Below, piece by piece: positions 42,442-51,599 of a DNA stretch of 64,000 nucleotides. A program made the translations under genes and the position numbers. The stretch spans positions 223,201 through 287,200 of the forward strand of contig NZ_JACHXS010000010.1 in NCBI RefSeq assembly GCF_014192225.1, written 5' to 3'. The stretch's first letter is position 1, and every line of letters begins with the position of its first letter. Source of the stretch: Pseudoduganella umbonata. Lineage in GTDB: Bacteria; Pseudomonadota; Gammaproteobacteria; Burkholderiales; Burkholderiaceae_D. A model generated the notes under the pieces. That model ran no database searches, was not told the origin of the DNA, and saw only the letters and a list, made by a program, of their open reading frames with translations.

Positions 42442-45093
42442 TTACAGGTTCGCTTGCAGGCTCAGGCCGAAGCGGCGGTCGTCGGCGTAGCGGCCGAACT
42501 GCGTGCCGGTGACGCCGTAGTAGCTGCTGCGCGACTTGCGGGTCAGGTTGCTGACTTCGAATGCCACCTTCAGGTTCTTCGTCAGCTGGTAGCTGGCGTA
42601 GGCATCGACCAGGCCGTAGCCGTTCATGTACGCCGGCGTCTGCGACATCGTCGCGCCGTTGTTCACGTAGTAGTTCTCCGTGCCGGCCAGGTACTTGCCG
42701 CGGTAGTTGTACGCCAGGCGCAACGCGACGTCGTTCCAGTCATACATGCCGACGATGTTGTAGCTCTGCTTCGACAGGTTTTCCAGCGCGGTCTGCTGGC
42801 CTTCCAGCGGACCCGGCGCCTTGCTGTGCACGTAGGTGAAGTTGGCTTGCAGGCCCAGGCCCTTCCAGTAGCCCGGCAGGTTCGTGAAGAAGCCCTGGTA
42901 GCCGATTTCCAGGCCCTTGATCGTGCCGTCGTTGCCGTTCGACGGCGTGCGCACCGCATACGTGGTGTCGCCGTACTTCACGTCGCTGGTGGTGGTCTGG
43001 ATGAAGCCGTCGACCTTCTTGTAGAACGCCGCGGCGAACACGTAGTCGCTCTGGCTCAGGTAGTACTCCAGCGTGGTGTCGAACTGGCGTGCCGACAGCG
43101 GCTGCAGGTCCGGGTTGCCGACGAAGCCGGTACGGTTGTTGGCGTCCAGCGACAGGCTCGGGGTCAGCTGGTTGAAGTCCGGCCGGGTCACCACTTTCGA
43201 GGCGGCGACGCGGGCGATCAGCTTGTCCGTCAGTTCCATGCGCGCGTTCACGCTCGGCAGGAAGTCGTCGTCGGTGGTATCGGCCTGGCGCGTCACGTAG
43301 CCGTTGTTCTGCAGTTCCTGCCAGCGGCGCTCGGTTTTCGTGCGCACGTAGCGCACGCCGAAGTTACCGGTCACTTCCTTGCCCAGCAGTTCGGATTCGA
43401 AGTCGGCCATGCCGTACAGCGCCTGGGTCTTCTCGCCGAAGTCGAAGGTCTGCCCCGCATCGAAGGCCGGCACCGCCAGGCCCAACGCGTTGCGCACGGT
43501 CTGCGGGTCGCGCAGCCAGTCCAGGTTGGCGATCGACAGCCACTGTTTCGGGATCGTGCCGGCGCCTTCGCGGTGCAGCAGGTCGCTGTACGGAATCGTG
43601 CCGATCTGGCTCGCCAGGCCCGGCAGCGCGCCGCCCACGGGGCCGGTGCCGCCGGCGTTCCAGATGTCGTCGATCGTGTTGATCTCGGAGCTCGATGCCT
43701 TGCGGTCGGTCAGGCGCACGCCCGCCTTGATGCGCGGGATCAGGTCGCTGTCCAGGTTGCGCTCGACGTCGCCGCGCCACGTGGTCTCGCGGCCTTCGTT
43801 CTTCTGGCGGAAGTACAGCGCCTTGCTGGCCCAGTACTGCGATGGCGTGACCAGGTCGTTCGGGTTGGCCAGTTCCGGGTAGGCGGACGGCAGCTCGGTC
43901 GTCAGGTCATACGTGAATGCCGGGCTGCTGGTGCCCACGCCCAGGCGCACTTCCTGGTAGAAGCGCTCGAAATTGCTCTTGGTGTAGCCCAGCTCGGACT
44001 TGACGGTCCAGCCGTTGGCGCGCCACGAACCGCCGATCGCCAGCTGGCGCGTCTTGGTGTCGTTGTCGCCGATGTAGCCGGAGGTGGTCAGGTCGGCGCC
44101 GTAGAACGTGCCCTTGGTGACATTGCCGTTCTCGGTGGTGACGCTGCCGCGTGGCCACATGGCGCCGGCATTGGTCTCGGCCGACCAGTTCGGCCAGTAC
44201 GGCGAACCGTAGAAGCCGTAGGTGTCGGTCTTGCTTTCCAGCTTAGTGAAATTGGCGTCCAGGTACAGCTCGACGCCACGCATCGGGCGCCACTGCAGCG
44301 ACGAATTGATGCCGGTGCGTTCGCGTTCGCCCATCTCGTAGGAATACCAGGCGCCGATCGGCGCGTAGGCGCCCGTACCGTCAGCCAGCTGGGCCGGCGG
44401 ATCCAGTTCCTGCATGTCCGAACGGTAGTCGCGCTTCTGGTGCGCGATCGAGATCAGCGCGCCGAAATCCTGGCCGTTCAGTTTCCAGCGGTTCGACACG
44501 AGCAGCGAGCCTTCGCCGTTGCGCTTGTCCGCGTAGTCGGCATTGGTGGCCTTGACGGTCCCTGCCACTTTCAGGCCGGCGAAGTCGAACGGCCGGCGCA
44601 TGCGCAGGTCGATCACGCCGCCGATGCCGCCTTCGACCTGTTCGGCCGTCGGGCTCTTGTACACGTCGGCGCCGGCCAGCAGTTCGGACGGCACGTCCTG
44701 GAACGACAGGCCGCGTTCCTTGCCGGCCGTGAAGATGGAGCGGCCGTTGACCAGCGTCTGGGTCTGCGACAGGCCGCGGATCTGCACCCGGTCGCCTTCG
44801 CCGCGGCTGCGCGAGATCTGCACGCCGGTGATCCGTTGCAGCGCTTCGGCCACGTTCGAATCGGGCAGCTTGCCGATGTCGTCGGCCACGATCGAGTCGA
44901 CCACCTGGTCGGCGTTCTTTTTCAGGTCCTGGGCCTTCTGCAGGCTGGCGCGCATGCCGGTCACGACGACCTGCTGCGTTTCCGCCGCTGGCGCGGCCGG
45001 GGTGTCGGTGGTCTGGGCCAGTGCCGGCATCGCGCAGATGGCCGCGGCGATGGCGATCGCGTGGCGGCGACCTGGTTGCTTGGTGAAGTTCAT
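42442..45093 (-). CDS. TonB-dependent receptor, probable galactan oligosaccharide importer
   Basis: This 883-residue outer-membrane receptor has a signal peptide (about 1-27, ending ALAQ) and a TonB-box-like QQVVVTGMRASL. The plug domain (~50-165) has ADDIGKLPDSNVAEALQRITGV, and a 22-strand barrel follows, ending in an aromatic-rich RFGLSLQANL. It belongs to the long carbohydrate-type receptors found in Caulobacter, Xanthomonas and Massilia. Its place between GH35 and GH53 genes suggests uptake of galacto-oligosaccharides. It lies 26 bases downstream of the GH35 gene and ends at a clear terminator. Confidence 0.92.
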   Translation of the reverse strand: MNFTKQPGRRHAIAIAAAICAMPALAQTTDTPAAPAAETQQVVVTGMRASLQKAQDLKKNADQVVDSIVADDIGKLPDSNVAEALQRITGVQISRSRGEGDRVQIRGLSQTQTLVNGRSIFTAGKERGLSFQDVPSELLAGADVYKSPTAEQVEGGIGGVIDLRMRRPFDFAGLKVAGTVKATNADYADKRNGEGSLLVSNRWKLNGQDFGALISIAHQKRDYRSDMQELDPPAQLADGTGAYAPIGAWYSYEMGERERTGINSSLQWRPMRGVELYLDANFTKLESKTDTYGFYGSPYWPNWSAETNAGAMWPRGSVTTENGNVTKGTFYGADLTTSGYIGDNDTKTRQLAIGGSWRANGWTVKSELGYTKSNFERFYQEVRLGVGTSSPAFTYDLTTELPSAYPELANPNDLVTPSQYWASKALYFRQKNEGRETTWRGDVERNLDSDLIPRIKAGVRLTDRKASSSEINTIDDIWNAGGTGPVGGALPGLASQIGTIPYSDLLHREGAGTIPKQWLSIANLDWLRDPQTVRNALGLAVPAFDAGQTFDFGEKTQALYGMADFESELLGKEVTGNFGVRYVRTKTERRWQELQNNGYVTRQADTTDDDFLPSVNARMELTDKLIARVAASKVVTRPDFNQLTPSLSLDANNRTGFVGNPDLQPLSARQFDTTLEYYLSQSDYVFAAAFYKKVDGFIQTTTSDVKYGDTTYAVRTPSNGNDGTIKGLEIGYQGFFTNLPGYWKGLGLQANFTYVHSKAPGPLEGQQTALENLSKQSYNIVGMYDWNDVALRLAYNYRGKYLAGTENYYVNNGATMSQTPAYMNGYGLVDAYASYQLTKNLKVAFEVSNLTRKSRSSYYGVTGTQFGRYADDRRFGLSLQANL

Positions 45094-45119
45094 GCTTTCT
45101 CCGATGGTGTGATAATTTT

Positions 45120-47585
45120 TTATGGGGTGGCGGTGAGCTCGACGGTGACCTTGTAGACAGGTACCAGGCTCACTTTATTGACGCGCGCGACCTGCGCCTG
45201 CGCGCCGAATTCGGGACGTGCTTCTTTCGGGATGTAGACCGGGGCATCGGCACGCAGCGGCAGCACCGCCAGCGACAGTTCCTCTTTCGCAGCCAGCGCC
45301 TTCAGGCCTGCCTGCCAGCCGTAGCCGCTGTAGTACCAGTCGTCGGCCAGCCGCGTGCCGTCGAACAGGCGGCCGATGTCGCCGGTGAAGTCGATCTGCA
45401 GCAGCGCATCGTCGACGTGTTTCAGGGCATCCGGCTGCACGTCGATGCGCCAGGTGGCGGCGCTGCGCCAGGCTTCCGGGATCGGCTGGATGGCCGCCTT
45501 GGCGAGGCCGCCCTTCATTACCGCCGGTGCCGGGCGCGCTTCGCGCAGCGGCGTGGCGGTGGCCGTCAGCCGCACTGCCGGCAGCGTGGCTTCATAAGCC
45601 TGGAATACGCCGTCTTTGCCCCGCGCGGTAAATGGATGCCGGGCTTTCGGCGCACGCTTTGGCGCCGGGTAGACGGCGAAGCGCAGCGTCGGTTCATCGA
45701 CGGAGCGCAGGTGCAGCTTGCCGCCTTCGAACCACGCTTGCTGGCTGCTCAGTACCAGGCGGCGCTGGCCGCCGATCTCGCCGCCGATCTCGCCAATGAC
45801 CAGCTGGCGCGACTGCTCGGCCGTCAGCACCAGCAGGTGGACCGGCCTGGCGCCGGCGCGGCGGATCGTCAGCGCGCGCGACGTGCCCGGCGTCACGGCG
45901 AGGATCGTGGCGCCCTGTTCGGTAACGCCGCTGGCGGACGTCTCCACCGTCGCACCGCCGGCTTCCAGCGCCAGCTCGACGGGAACGCCGGCGGCGGCGG
46001 CAAACACGTACGTGATGCCATCGGCACCGCCATCGAGACGGGCGACCGGCTGTGCCGTCGCATAGCGCAGGCGCGTGCCGTCCAGGTCGAAGTTCACCGG
46101 CCAGATCGCGTAGGCGCCGTTCGGCACGGTCACGGCCTGGCGCGGGAATCGCACCGTGCCGCCGGCCAGTTTCACGTCGAACTGCAGCGACTGCGCCGGC
46201 ATCGGGTACTGGCGCACGTGGTTGTTGACGAACACGAAGGCGCTGTCGCCGCTGCTGCGCACAGCCACCCGCGGCGTGCGCAAATCCTGCGTTCCGGCCG
46301 GCGTCACGTCGGGCTTGCGGACCGTCATCGGCGCCAGCCGGTCGCCGAAGCCGGCGATGAAATAGTGGAACGGGCGCAGGTAGCCGAGCACGGGGCGCTG
46401 CTGGCCGTCCGGGCCCAGCGGCGCCTGGAAGTCGTAGTTGATCGCCGGCGTGTCGTTGTAGCCGCCGCTGATGCTGCTTTCTTCCAGCGTGGTGCCGCCG
46501 ACCGGGTTACGGCCGCCGTGGAACATGTAGTAGCCCATCAGGTTCACGCCGGACCCCAGCTGCACCGGCAGCATCGAGGCGATGTCGTCCGGCGAGACCA
46601 CCGGGCGGCGGCGGTACATGAACGGCAGGCCGGCGCCGTATTCGGCGCCGAGGAACGGCGTCTTGTCGATGTCCGTCTCGGCGGTGCCGGGGCCGTGCGA
46701 TTTTGTTTGCGCACCCAGGTCGCCGGACACGCGGCTGTCGAAGCGGAACGCGTAGGTTTCCTTCGGCGGCAGTTCCGTGGTGGACACGGCCCATGGCTCG
46801 TCGACATAGCCGCCGAACACGGGCGTGACCTGGCCGGACGGATACTGCGCGCCATCCCAGCCGGTGACGGTGTAGTACGGCACGTCCATGCCCGCCTGTA
46901 GCGCCAGCTTCTTCAAGGTGGCGATATGGCCGGCGCCCTCGCCTGGGCCGCTCAAGTTGTACTCGTTTTCCAGCTGCAGGCCGATGACGGGGCCGCCATC
47001 CTTCCACAGGCTGCCCTTCAGCTGCGCGCCGATTTCGCGGTACAGCCGCGCCACGTGGCGCAGGTACTGCGGATCGTCGCCGCGCGTGCGCATGCCGTCC
47101 ACCACCCAGTCGGGGATGCCGCCATAGCGCACTTCGCCGTGCACCCACGGGCCGACGCGCACGACGGCCTTCAGCCCCAGCTTGCCGCACAGTTGCACGA
47201 AGCGGCGCAGGTCGCGATCGCCCTTCCAGTCGAACGCACCATCCTTCGGTTCGTGGTGATTCCAGATCACGTAGCTGGCCACGACGGTGATGCCGGCCGC
47301 CTTCATCTTTGCCAGTTCCGCTTCCCACGTTGCCGCCGGGCTGCGCGAATAGTGGAACTCGCCCATCACGGGCATCCACGGCTGGCCGTCGAGCGTCAGG
47401 TAGCGGTTATTCGCGCCCAGTGCGCTGCCTTTCGGTGTCGTCGCGGTACCGAGCTGCAGGTGGCCGCTCACGGGTGCGGCAGCCGGTGCCGATGCGTCCA
47501 CGCCGATGACCTGCGCGGCATGCGTGCCGCACATCGCCAATGCTGCCGCCAGCGCCAGTGCGGGCCGCGTCAAATGCTTGCTCAT
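45120..47585 (-). CDS. GH35 beta-galactosidase, exported
   Basis: This 821-residue enzyme has a signal peptide (about 1-23, ending HAAQ) and a GH35 TIM barrel (about 60-400) with GEFHYSRSP, the acid/base Glu in LQLENEYN (~207) and the nucleophile Glu in FLGAEYGAG (~311). Beta-sandwich domains follow to the C terminus. It removes terminal beta-galactosyl units, here from galactan oligomers imported by the adjacent receptor. It shares the operon with the receptor; the start is near 102 bases after the DgoA stop. Confidence 0.93.
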   Translation of the reverse strand: MSKHLTRPALALAAALAMCGTHAAQVIGVDASAPAAAPVSGHLQLGTATTPKGSALGANNRYLTLDGQPWMPVMGEFHYSRSPAATWEAELAKMKAAGITVVASYVIWNHHEPKDGAFDWKGDRDLRRFVQLCGKLGLKAVVRVGPWVHGEVRYGGIPDWVVDGMRTRGDDPQYLRHVARLYREIGAQLKGSLWKDGGPVIGLQLENEYNLSGPGEGAGHIATLKKLALQAGMDVPYYTVTGWDGAQYPSGQVTPVFGGYVDEPWAVSTTELPPKETYAFRFDSRVSGDLGAQTKSHGPGTAETDIDKTPFLGAEYGAGLPFMYRRRPVVSPDDIASMLPVQLGSGVNLMGYYMFHGGRNPVGGTTLEESSISGGYNDTPAINYDFQAPLGPDGQQRPVLGYLRPFHYFIAGFGDRLAPMTVRKPDVTPAGTQDLRTPRVAVRSSGDSAFVFVNNHVRQYPMPAQSLQFDVKLAGGTVRFPRQAVTVPNGAYAIWPVNFDLDGTRLRYATAQPVARLDGGADGITYVFAAAAGVPVELALEAGGATVETSASGVTEQGATILAVTPGTSRALTIRRAGARPVHLLVLTAEQSRQLVIGEIGGEIGGQRRLVLSSQQAWFEGGKLHLRSVDEPTLRFAVYPAPKRAPKARHPFTARGKDGVFQAYEATLPAVRLTATATPLREARPAPAVMKGGLAKAAIQPIPEAWRSAATWRIDVQPDALKHVDDALLQIDFTGDIGRLFDGTRLADDWYYSGYGWQAGLKALAAKEELSLAVLPLRADAPVYIPKEARPEFGAQAQVARVNKVSLVPVYKVTVELTATP

Positions 47586-47687
47586 CCAGTCTCCAGGTAA
47601 TCGGTTCCGGCAACGCCCGCTGGTCGCGGGCGCGTCGCCGGTTGGCAGGGTGTGCTTTATCTACAGGGTGTGCTTACAGGGTGTGCT

Positions 47688-48311
47688 CTACTTCTGCTTC
47701 CAGGCGTCGACGAAAGCCTTTGCGTTGGCGGCAACGGATGCGGCATCCATGCCAGGTTTATACAGGGCGGACCCGAGTCCGAAGCCGGCAACGCCGGCGG
47801 CGCGGAAGTCTGACATATTGTCAGGAGTAATACCACCCACCGGAAGCAATTTGTTGTCCTTAGGCAACACCGCACGCATGGCACGGACCACGGCCGGCGT
47901 GATCAGTTCGGCCGGGAACAGCTTCAGGGCATCGGCACCGGCCTTCAGCGCGGCGAACGCCTCGGTGGGCGTGGCCACGCCGGGCACGCAATACATGCCG
48001 GCCGCCTTCGCGGCGCGGATCACTTCCGTATCCGCGTGCGGCATCACGATCAGCTTGCCGCCGGCATCGCGCACGCGCGCCACCGCCGCCGTCTCCAGCA
48101 CGGTGCCCGCGCCCAGCACGGCATCGGCCGGCAGGCTGCGCGCCAGGCGCGCGATCGACTCGAACGGCTCGGGGGAATTGAGCGGCACTTCGATCAGGCG
48201 AAAGCCGGCGCCATACAGCGCGGCGCCGATGCCTTCGGCTTCGTCCGGGCGCAGGCCGCGCAGGATCGCGACCAGCGGCAGTGTTGCAAATGCTTCGTCG
48301 AATACGTTCAT
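47688..48311 (-). CDS. dgoA: 2-dehydro-3-deoxy-6-phosphogalactonate aldolase
   Basis: This 207-residue class I aldolase of the KDPG/KDPGal type has the Schiff-base Lys at K130 in GADALKLFPAE and Glu41 in RLIEVPLNSPEPF. It cleaves KDPGal to pyruvate and glyceraldehyde 3-phosphate, the last step of the De Ley-Doudoroff galactonate route. The assignment to galactonate rather than gluconate rests on the neighbouring DgoK and DgoD. The start is 9 bases after the DgoK stop. Confidence 0.92.
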   Translation of the reverse strand: MNVFDEAFATLPLVAILRGLRPDEAEGIGAALYGAGFRLIEVPLNSPEPFESIARLARSLPADAVLGAGTVLETAAVARVRDAGGKLIVMPHADTEVIRAAKAAGMYCVPGVATPTEAFAALKAGADALKLFPAELITPAVVRAMRAVLPKDNKLLPVGGITPDNMSDFRAAGVAGFGLGSALYKPGMDAASVAANAKAFVDAWKQK

Positions 48312-48320
48312 CGGAACCCT

Positions 48321-49277
48321 TCAGGTTTCAAGCGGCAGCAGGCCTGCCGCGTGGGCCAGTGCCAGCAGCCCCGCGGGGGCCGTATTATCCAGCACGAGGT
48401 CGGCCGGCCGCTGGAAACGGTGCAGCGCCACCTGGTAGCGGGCGCACAGGTCGGGCGCGCCCACCAGCGCCAGCGGCTGCGCGCCCAGGCCGGCCATTGC
48501 ACGCCACTGCAGGCCAGCGCGCAATTCGTGGCCGATCAGCAGGCCGGACAGGTAATCGGCCAGCATCTCGTGCGGCAGGCGCCCCGTGACGCCGAGGCTG
48601 CGCGCGGCAAACATCTGGTGCGGCAGCCCCAGCTCGCCATGGTCGCGCGCCGCGTCGACACCCTGCACGAACGCATCCGGATCGACCGGCACGTCGTCCG
48701 GCATCAGGCGCCCCAGCACCGAATGCTGGCGCAGCACGGCATATAGCTCGCCCGTCATGTGCGTAGCGAAGCGCACGATGCGGCCAGCGCAGATCTGCGC
48801 CCATTTCGAGTGGGTGCCGGGCATGACCACGCAGCTGGAAGCACGCAGCGTGTCGTGCAGGTGCAACGCGCCGACGACCTGCGTTTCCTCGCCGCGCATC
48901 ACGTCCGGCGGCAGGCTCGTGTCGTCGAACAGCACGCCGGGCACGATGTAGGGTCCATTATCCTGGCCGCCATCGGGGCGGCGCAGGCCGGCGGCCAGCG
49001 CGTCGCTGCCGGCCGGGCAGCGCGCGTACGGCACGTCCAGCCAGCCGTGCGCGCTGCCGACCATGCCGCAGGCCAGTACCGGCACACCCGCATGCGCGGC
49101 GCGCCAGGCGCCGGACACGTCATCGAACGCCGCGGCAAACGCCTCGTGGCCGGACAGCGTGGAAGCCCCCTTGTCCGCCTTGCGTTCTTCCAGCACCGTG
49201 CCGTCGGACGCGATCAGCCACGCGCGCAGGCTGGTGCTGCCCCAGTCCAGGCCGATGAGCGCGGGCGTGCTTACCAT
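48321..49277 (-). CDS. dgoK: 2-dehydro-3-deoxygalactonokinase
   Basis: This 318-residue sugar kinase of the ASKHA type has the phosphate-1 motif LIGLDWGSTSLRAWL at the N terminus. It phosphorylates KDGal to KDPGal with ATP. The ATG at 49277 overlaps the DgoD stop by seven bases, so translation is coupled; a longer frame to 49307 starts within the DgoD gene and lacks support. Confidence 0.92.
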   Translation of the reverse strand: MVSTPALIGLDWGSTSLRAWLIASDGTVLEERKADKGASTLSGHEAFAAAFDDVSGAWRAAHAGVPVLACGMVGSAHGWLDVPYARCPAGSDALAAGLRRPDGGQDNGPYIVPGVLFDDTSLPPDVMRGEETQVVGALHLHDTLRASSCVVMPGTHSKWAQICAGRIVRFATHMTGELYAVLRQHSVLGRLMPDDVPVDPDAFVQGVDAARDHGELGLPHQMFAARSLGVTGRLPHEMLADYLSGLLIGHELRAGLQWRAMAGLGAQPLALVGAPDLCARYQVALHRFQRPADLVLDNTAPAGLLALAHAAGLLPLET

Positions 49278-50419
49278 TCCGCCACGCTGCCATCGGGGTG
49301 GCGCCACACCGGGTTACGCCAGTCCGGCGGATTCTGGCTGGCGGCGATGACCCGTTCCTCGTCGACGATCACGCCCAGGCCCGGCTTGGGCAGCGGCGGG
49401 AAGTAGCCATCGGTGATCTGGAAGTCTTCGCGGTTGACAACGTAGTCGAACAGCTCGGCGCCCTTGTTGTAGTGGATGCCCATGCTCTGTTCCTGCAGCA
49501 CGGCGTTGTGCGATACGAAGTCCACCTGCAGGCACGAGGCCAGCGCCACGGGGCCCAGCGGGCAATGGGGGGCGAACGCCACGTCGTAGGCCTCGGCCAT
49601 CGAGGCGATCTTCACGCATTCGGTAATGCCGCCGGCGTGCGACAGGTCCGGCTGCACGATCGAGATGCCGCCACGCTGGAACACGTGCTTGAATTCGAAG
49701 CGCGAGTACATCCGCTCGCCGGCGGCCAGCGGAATCGACGTGTATTCGGCCAGGCGCGGATAGTACTCGGCCTGCTCGGCCAGCACCGGCTCCTCGACGA
49801 ACAGCGGGCGGTGCGCTTCCAGTTCGCGCAGCAGCACTTTCGCCATCGGCGCGGCCACGCGGCCATGGAAGTCGATGCCGAATTCGATCGTGTTGCCGAA
49901 CGCTTCGCGGATCTGCGCGATACGGCTGACGGCGGCATCGACGGCCGATGCCGTATCGATGATGCCCAGTTCCTCGGTGCCGTTCAGCTTGAACGTCTGG
50001 ATGCCGATCTCGCGCAGCGTGAGGATGCCGTCGATGACATCGGCCGGGCGGTCGCCGCCCACCCAGCTGTACATCTTCATCTTGTCGCGCACGCGGCCGC
50101 CCAGCAGTTCGTAGACGGGCACACCGAGCGCCTTGCCCTTGATATCCCACAGCGCCTGGTCGATGCCGGCGATCGCGCTCATCAGGATCGCCCCGCCCCG
50201 GTAGAAGCCGCCACGATACATCACCTGCCACAGGTCGTTGATGCGGGTCGGGTCCTGGCCCACCAGGTATTCGCTCAGTTCGTTGACGGCCGCTTCGACG
50301 GTCCGCGCGCGGCCTTCGATTACCGGCTCGCCCCAGCCGGTGATGCCTTCGTCAGTTTCGATCTTCAGGAACATCCAGCGGGGCGGCACCCGGTACAGCG
50401 TGAGCTTGGTGATTTTCAT
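49271..50419 (-). CDS. dgoD: D-galactonate dehydratase
   Basis: This 382-residue enolase-superfamily enzyme (mandelate racemase subgroup) has the N-terminal capping domain (KITKLTLYRVPPRWMFLKIETDEGITGWGEP). The barrel carries the metal ligands in GIDFHG, PLFVEEPV and PLAAGERMYSR, plus HGR and APHCPLGPVAL. It dehydrates galactonate to KDGal. The first gene of the dgoD-dgoK-dgoA segment, it heads the operon reading into the GH35 and receptor genes. Galactose dehydrogenase and a dgoR-type repressor are not in the window. Confidence 0.94.
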   Translation of the reverse strand: MKITKLTLYRVPPRWMFLKIETDEGITGWGEPVIEGRARTVEAAVNELSEYLVGQDPTRINDLWQVMYRGGFYRGGAILMSAIAGIDQALWDIKGKALGVPVYELLGGRVRDKMKMYSWVGGDRPADVIDGILTLREIGIQTFKLNGTEELGIIDTASAVDAAVSRIAQIREAFGNTIEFGIDFHGRVAAPMAKVLLRELEAHRPLFVEEPVLAEQAEYYPRLAEYTSIPLAAGERMYSRFEFKHVFQRGGISIVQPDLSHAGGITECVKIASMAEAYDVAFAPHCPLGPVALASCLQVDFVSHNAVLQEQSMGIHYNKGAELFDYVVNREDFQITDGYFPPLPKPGLGVIVDEERVIAASQNPPDWRNPVWRHPDGSVAEW

Positions 50420-50555
50420 GTCGGCAGGGGGAATGTGGTCAGGCCAGTGTAGCGCGATCAGATAGACATGAAATATTGATTATTCATCAGAACGTATATC
50501 AAATTTACATATCTGGCTGTGTCGGACCACCCATGCAAAAAAGATTAAAAATCGC

Positions 50556-50584
50556 TTGCAATTAAATCGCACGCTACTTATACT
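50556..50584 (+). promoter_or_regulatory. sigma-70-type promoter for the hydrolase genes, with dyad over the spacer
   Basis: TTGCAA (50556-50561), 17 bases, TATACT (50579-50584) form a near-consensus promoter. Dyad site 1 (50561-50582) covers the spacer and -10 box, so a bound regulator would block RNA polymerase. The leader to the ATG at 50744 would be about 155 bases long. The whole gap 50420-50743 is otherwise non-coding, except for a four-fold 7-bp repeat at 50604-50631. Confidence 0.6.
50561..50582. promoter_or_regulatory. 22-bp dyad site 1 (ATTAAAT-N8-ACTTATA)
   Basis: The first of three related sites reads left arm ATTAAAT, centre CGCACGCT, right arm ACTTATA. The consensus of the three is close to ATTAAGT-CGCACGCT-ATTTAAT. 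This size and AT-rich arm pattern is typical of MarR/OhrR-family operators. The regulator gene is not in the window. Confidence 0.55.
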
Positions 50585-50603
50585 TCAGTCCATGGGTTGA
50601 CGC

Positions 50604-50631
50604 AGCAAGCAGCAAGCAGCAAGCAGCAAGC
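50604..50631. repeat. four tandem AGCAAGC heptamers
   Basis: AGCAAGC occurs four times head to tail (50604, 50611, 50618, 50625) in the leader between the promoter at 50556 and the first hydrolase start. It is non-coding here and has no hairpin potential of its own; slippage could vary its length. Confidence 0.7.
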
Positions 50632-50685
50632 AGCGGCAGCCAGGCAGCAACGCGACGCCGGGAAAATCCCGGCACAGTGGAACCA

Positions 50686-50707
50686 AACAAGTAGCACGCT
50701 ATTTAAT
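50686..50707. promoter_or_regulatory. 22-bp dyad site 2 (AACAAGT-N8-ATTTAAT)
   Basis: The second copy has centre AGCACGCT and ends 36 bases before the ATG of the hydrolase at 50744. It may mark a second, proximal promoter of that gene. Confidence 0.55.
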
Positions 50708-50743
50708 CGAACGTTATTAACTTACACTTGCTAGGAGATCACC

Positions 50744-51535
50744 ATGAAAGCCATCAAAACCATCGCCCTCGCCCTGTCGATCATCGGTTCCGCATCGGCT
50801 CTCGCCGCGCCGGCTGCCCCGGCCGCCGGCGTCAAACCGACCGTCATCCTGGTCCACGGCGCGTTCGCCGATTCGACCAGCTGGAACGGCGTGGCCGCGA
50901 AACTGCGCGCCGACGGCTACACCGTGATCGGCGCGGCCAACCCGCTGCGCAGCGTGAAAGGCGATGCCGCTGCCGTGGCCACGATCGTGAAAAGCGTCAA
51001 GGGCCCGGTCGTGCTGGTTGGCCACTCGTACGGCGGCGCCGTGATCTCGGCCGCGGCGTACGGCCAGTCGAACGTGAAGAGCCTGGTGTACGTGGCGGCA
51101 TTCGCACCGGACCAGGGCGAGACGGCACTCGAACTGTCGGGCCGCTACCCGGGCGGCACGCTGGGCCCGGCACTGGCCGAGCCGGTGGCCCTGCCGGACG
51201 GCGGCAAGGATTTCTACATCCAGCAAGACAAGTTCCACCAGCAGTTCGCCGCCGACTTGCCGAAAGCCCAGGCCGAACTGATGGCGGTTGCACAGCGCCC
51301 GATCGCCGAAGCGGCGCTGACCGAAGCGGCCGGCACTCCTGCCTGGAAGAACGTGCCGTCGTACTTCGTCTACGGTACCGCCGACAAGAACATCCCGGCA
51401 GCGGCACTGCAGTTCATGGCCGACCGTGCGCAATCGCGGCAGACCGTGGCGATCCCGGGCGCTTCCCACGTGGTGATGACGTCGCACCCGGCCGCCGTAG
51501 CGAAGCTGATCGAAACCGCCGCACAGGCCAAGTAA
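50744..51535 (+). CDS. exported alpha/beta hydrolase
   Basis: This 263-residue protein has a signal peptide (about 1-22, MKAIKTIALALSIIGSASALAA) and a small cap-less alpha/beta hydrolase domain. It shows VILVHGAFADSTSW at the oxyanion hole (35-47), nucleophile S95 in VGHSYGG (92-98), and His in GASHVVM. It resembles the EstC/salicylate-esterase-like hydrolases. The substrate is unknown. A GGAG ribosome-binding site precedes the ATG. It is followed by a second, unrelated alpha/beta hydrolase under the same dyad motif. Confidence 0.88.
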   Translation: MKAIKTIALALSIIGSASALAAPAAPAAGVKPTVILVHGAFADSTSWNGVAAKLRADGYTVIGAANPLRSVKGDAAAVATIVKSVKGPVVLVGHSYGGAVISAAAYGQSNVKSLVYVAAFAPDQGETALELSGRYPGGTLGPALAEPVALPDGGKDFYIQQDKFHQQFAADLPKAQAELMAVAQRPIAEAALTEAAGTPAWKNVPSYFVYGTADKNIPAAALQFMADRAQSRQTVAIPGASHVVMTSHPAAVAKLIETAAQAK

Positions 51536-51558
51536 TCTCGCCGTACGTAGCCATACCC

Positions 51559-51580
51559 AATAAGTCGCACACTATCTAAT
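51559..51580. promoter_or_regulatory. 22-bp dyad site 3 (AATAAGT-N8-ATCTAAT)
   Basis: The third copy has centre CGCACACT and lies in the 64-base gap between the two hydrolase genes, ending 19 bases before the second ATG. It suggests that the second gene has its own regulated promoter or is controlled twice. Confidence 0.55.
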
Positions 51581-51599
51581 AACAAGCAAAGGAAATACC

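Noticed and set aside
42283..45156. 957-codon open frame antisense to the TonB-dependent receptor
   Set aside because: Its composition (Arg/Val/His/Gln-rich, no domain) is that of an antisense shadow; the receptor on the other strand is unambiguous.
50462..50512. Candidate DgoR operator upstream of dgoD (ATGAA...TTCAT)
   Set aside because: Only five bases per arm match, which is expected by chance in an AT-rich stretch, and no GntR-type regulator gene is present to support it.
50604..50640. CRISPR-like array
   Set aside because: The repeat is a 7-bp simple tandem without spacers.
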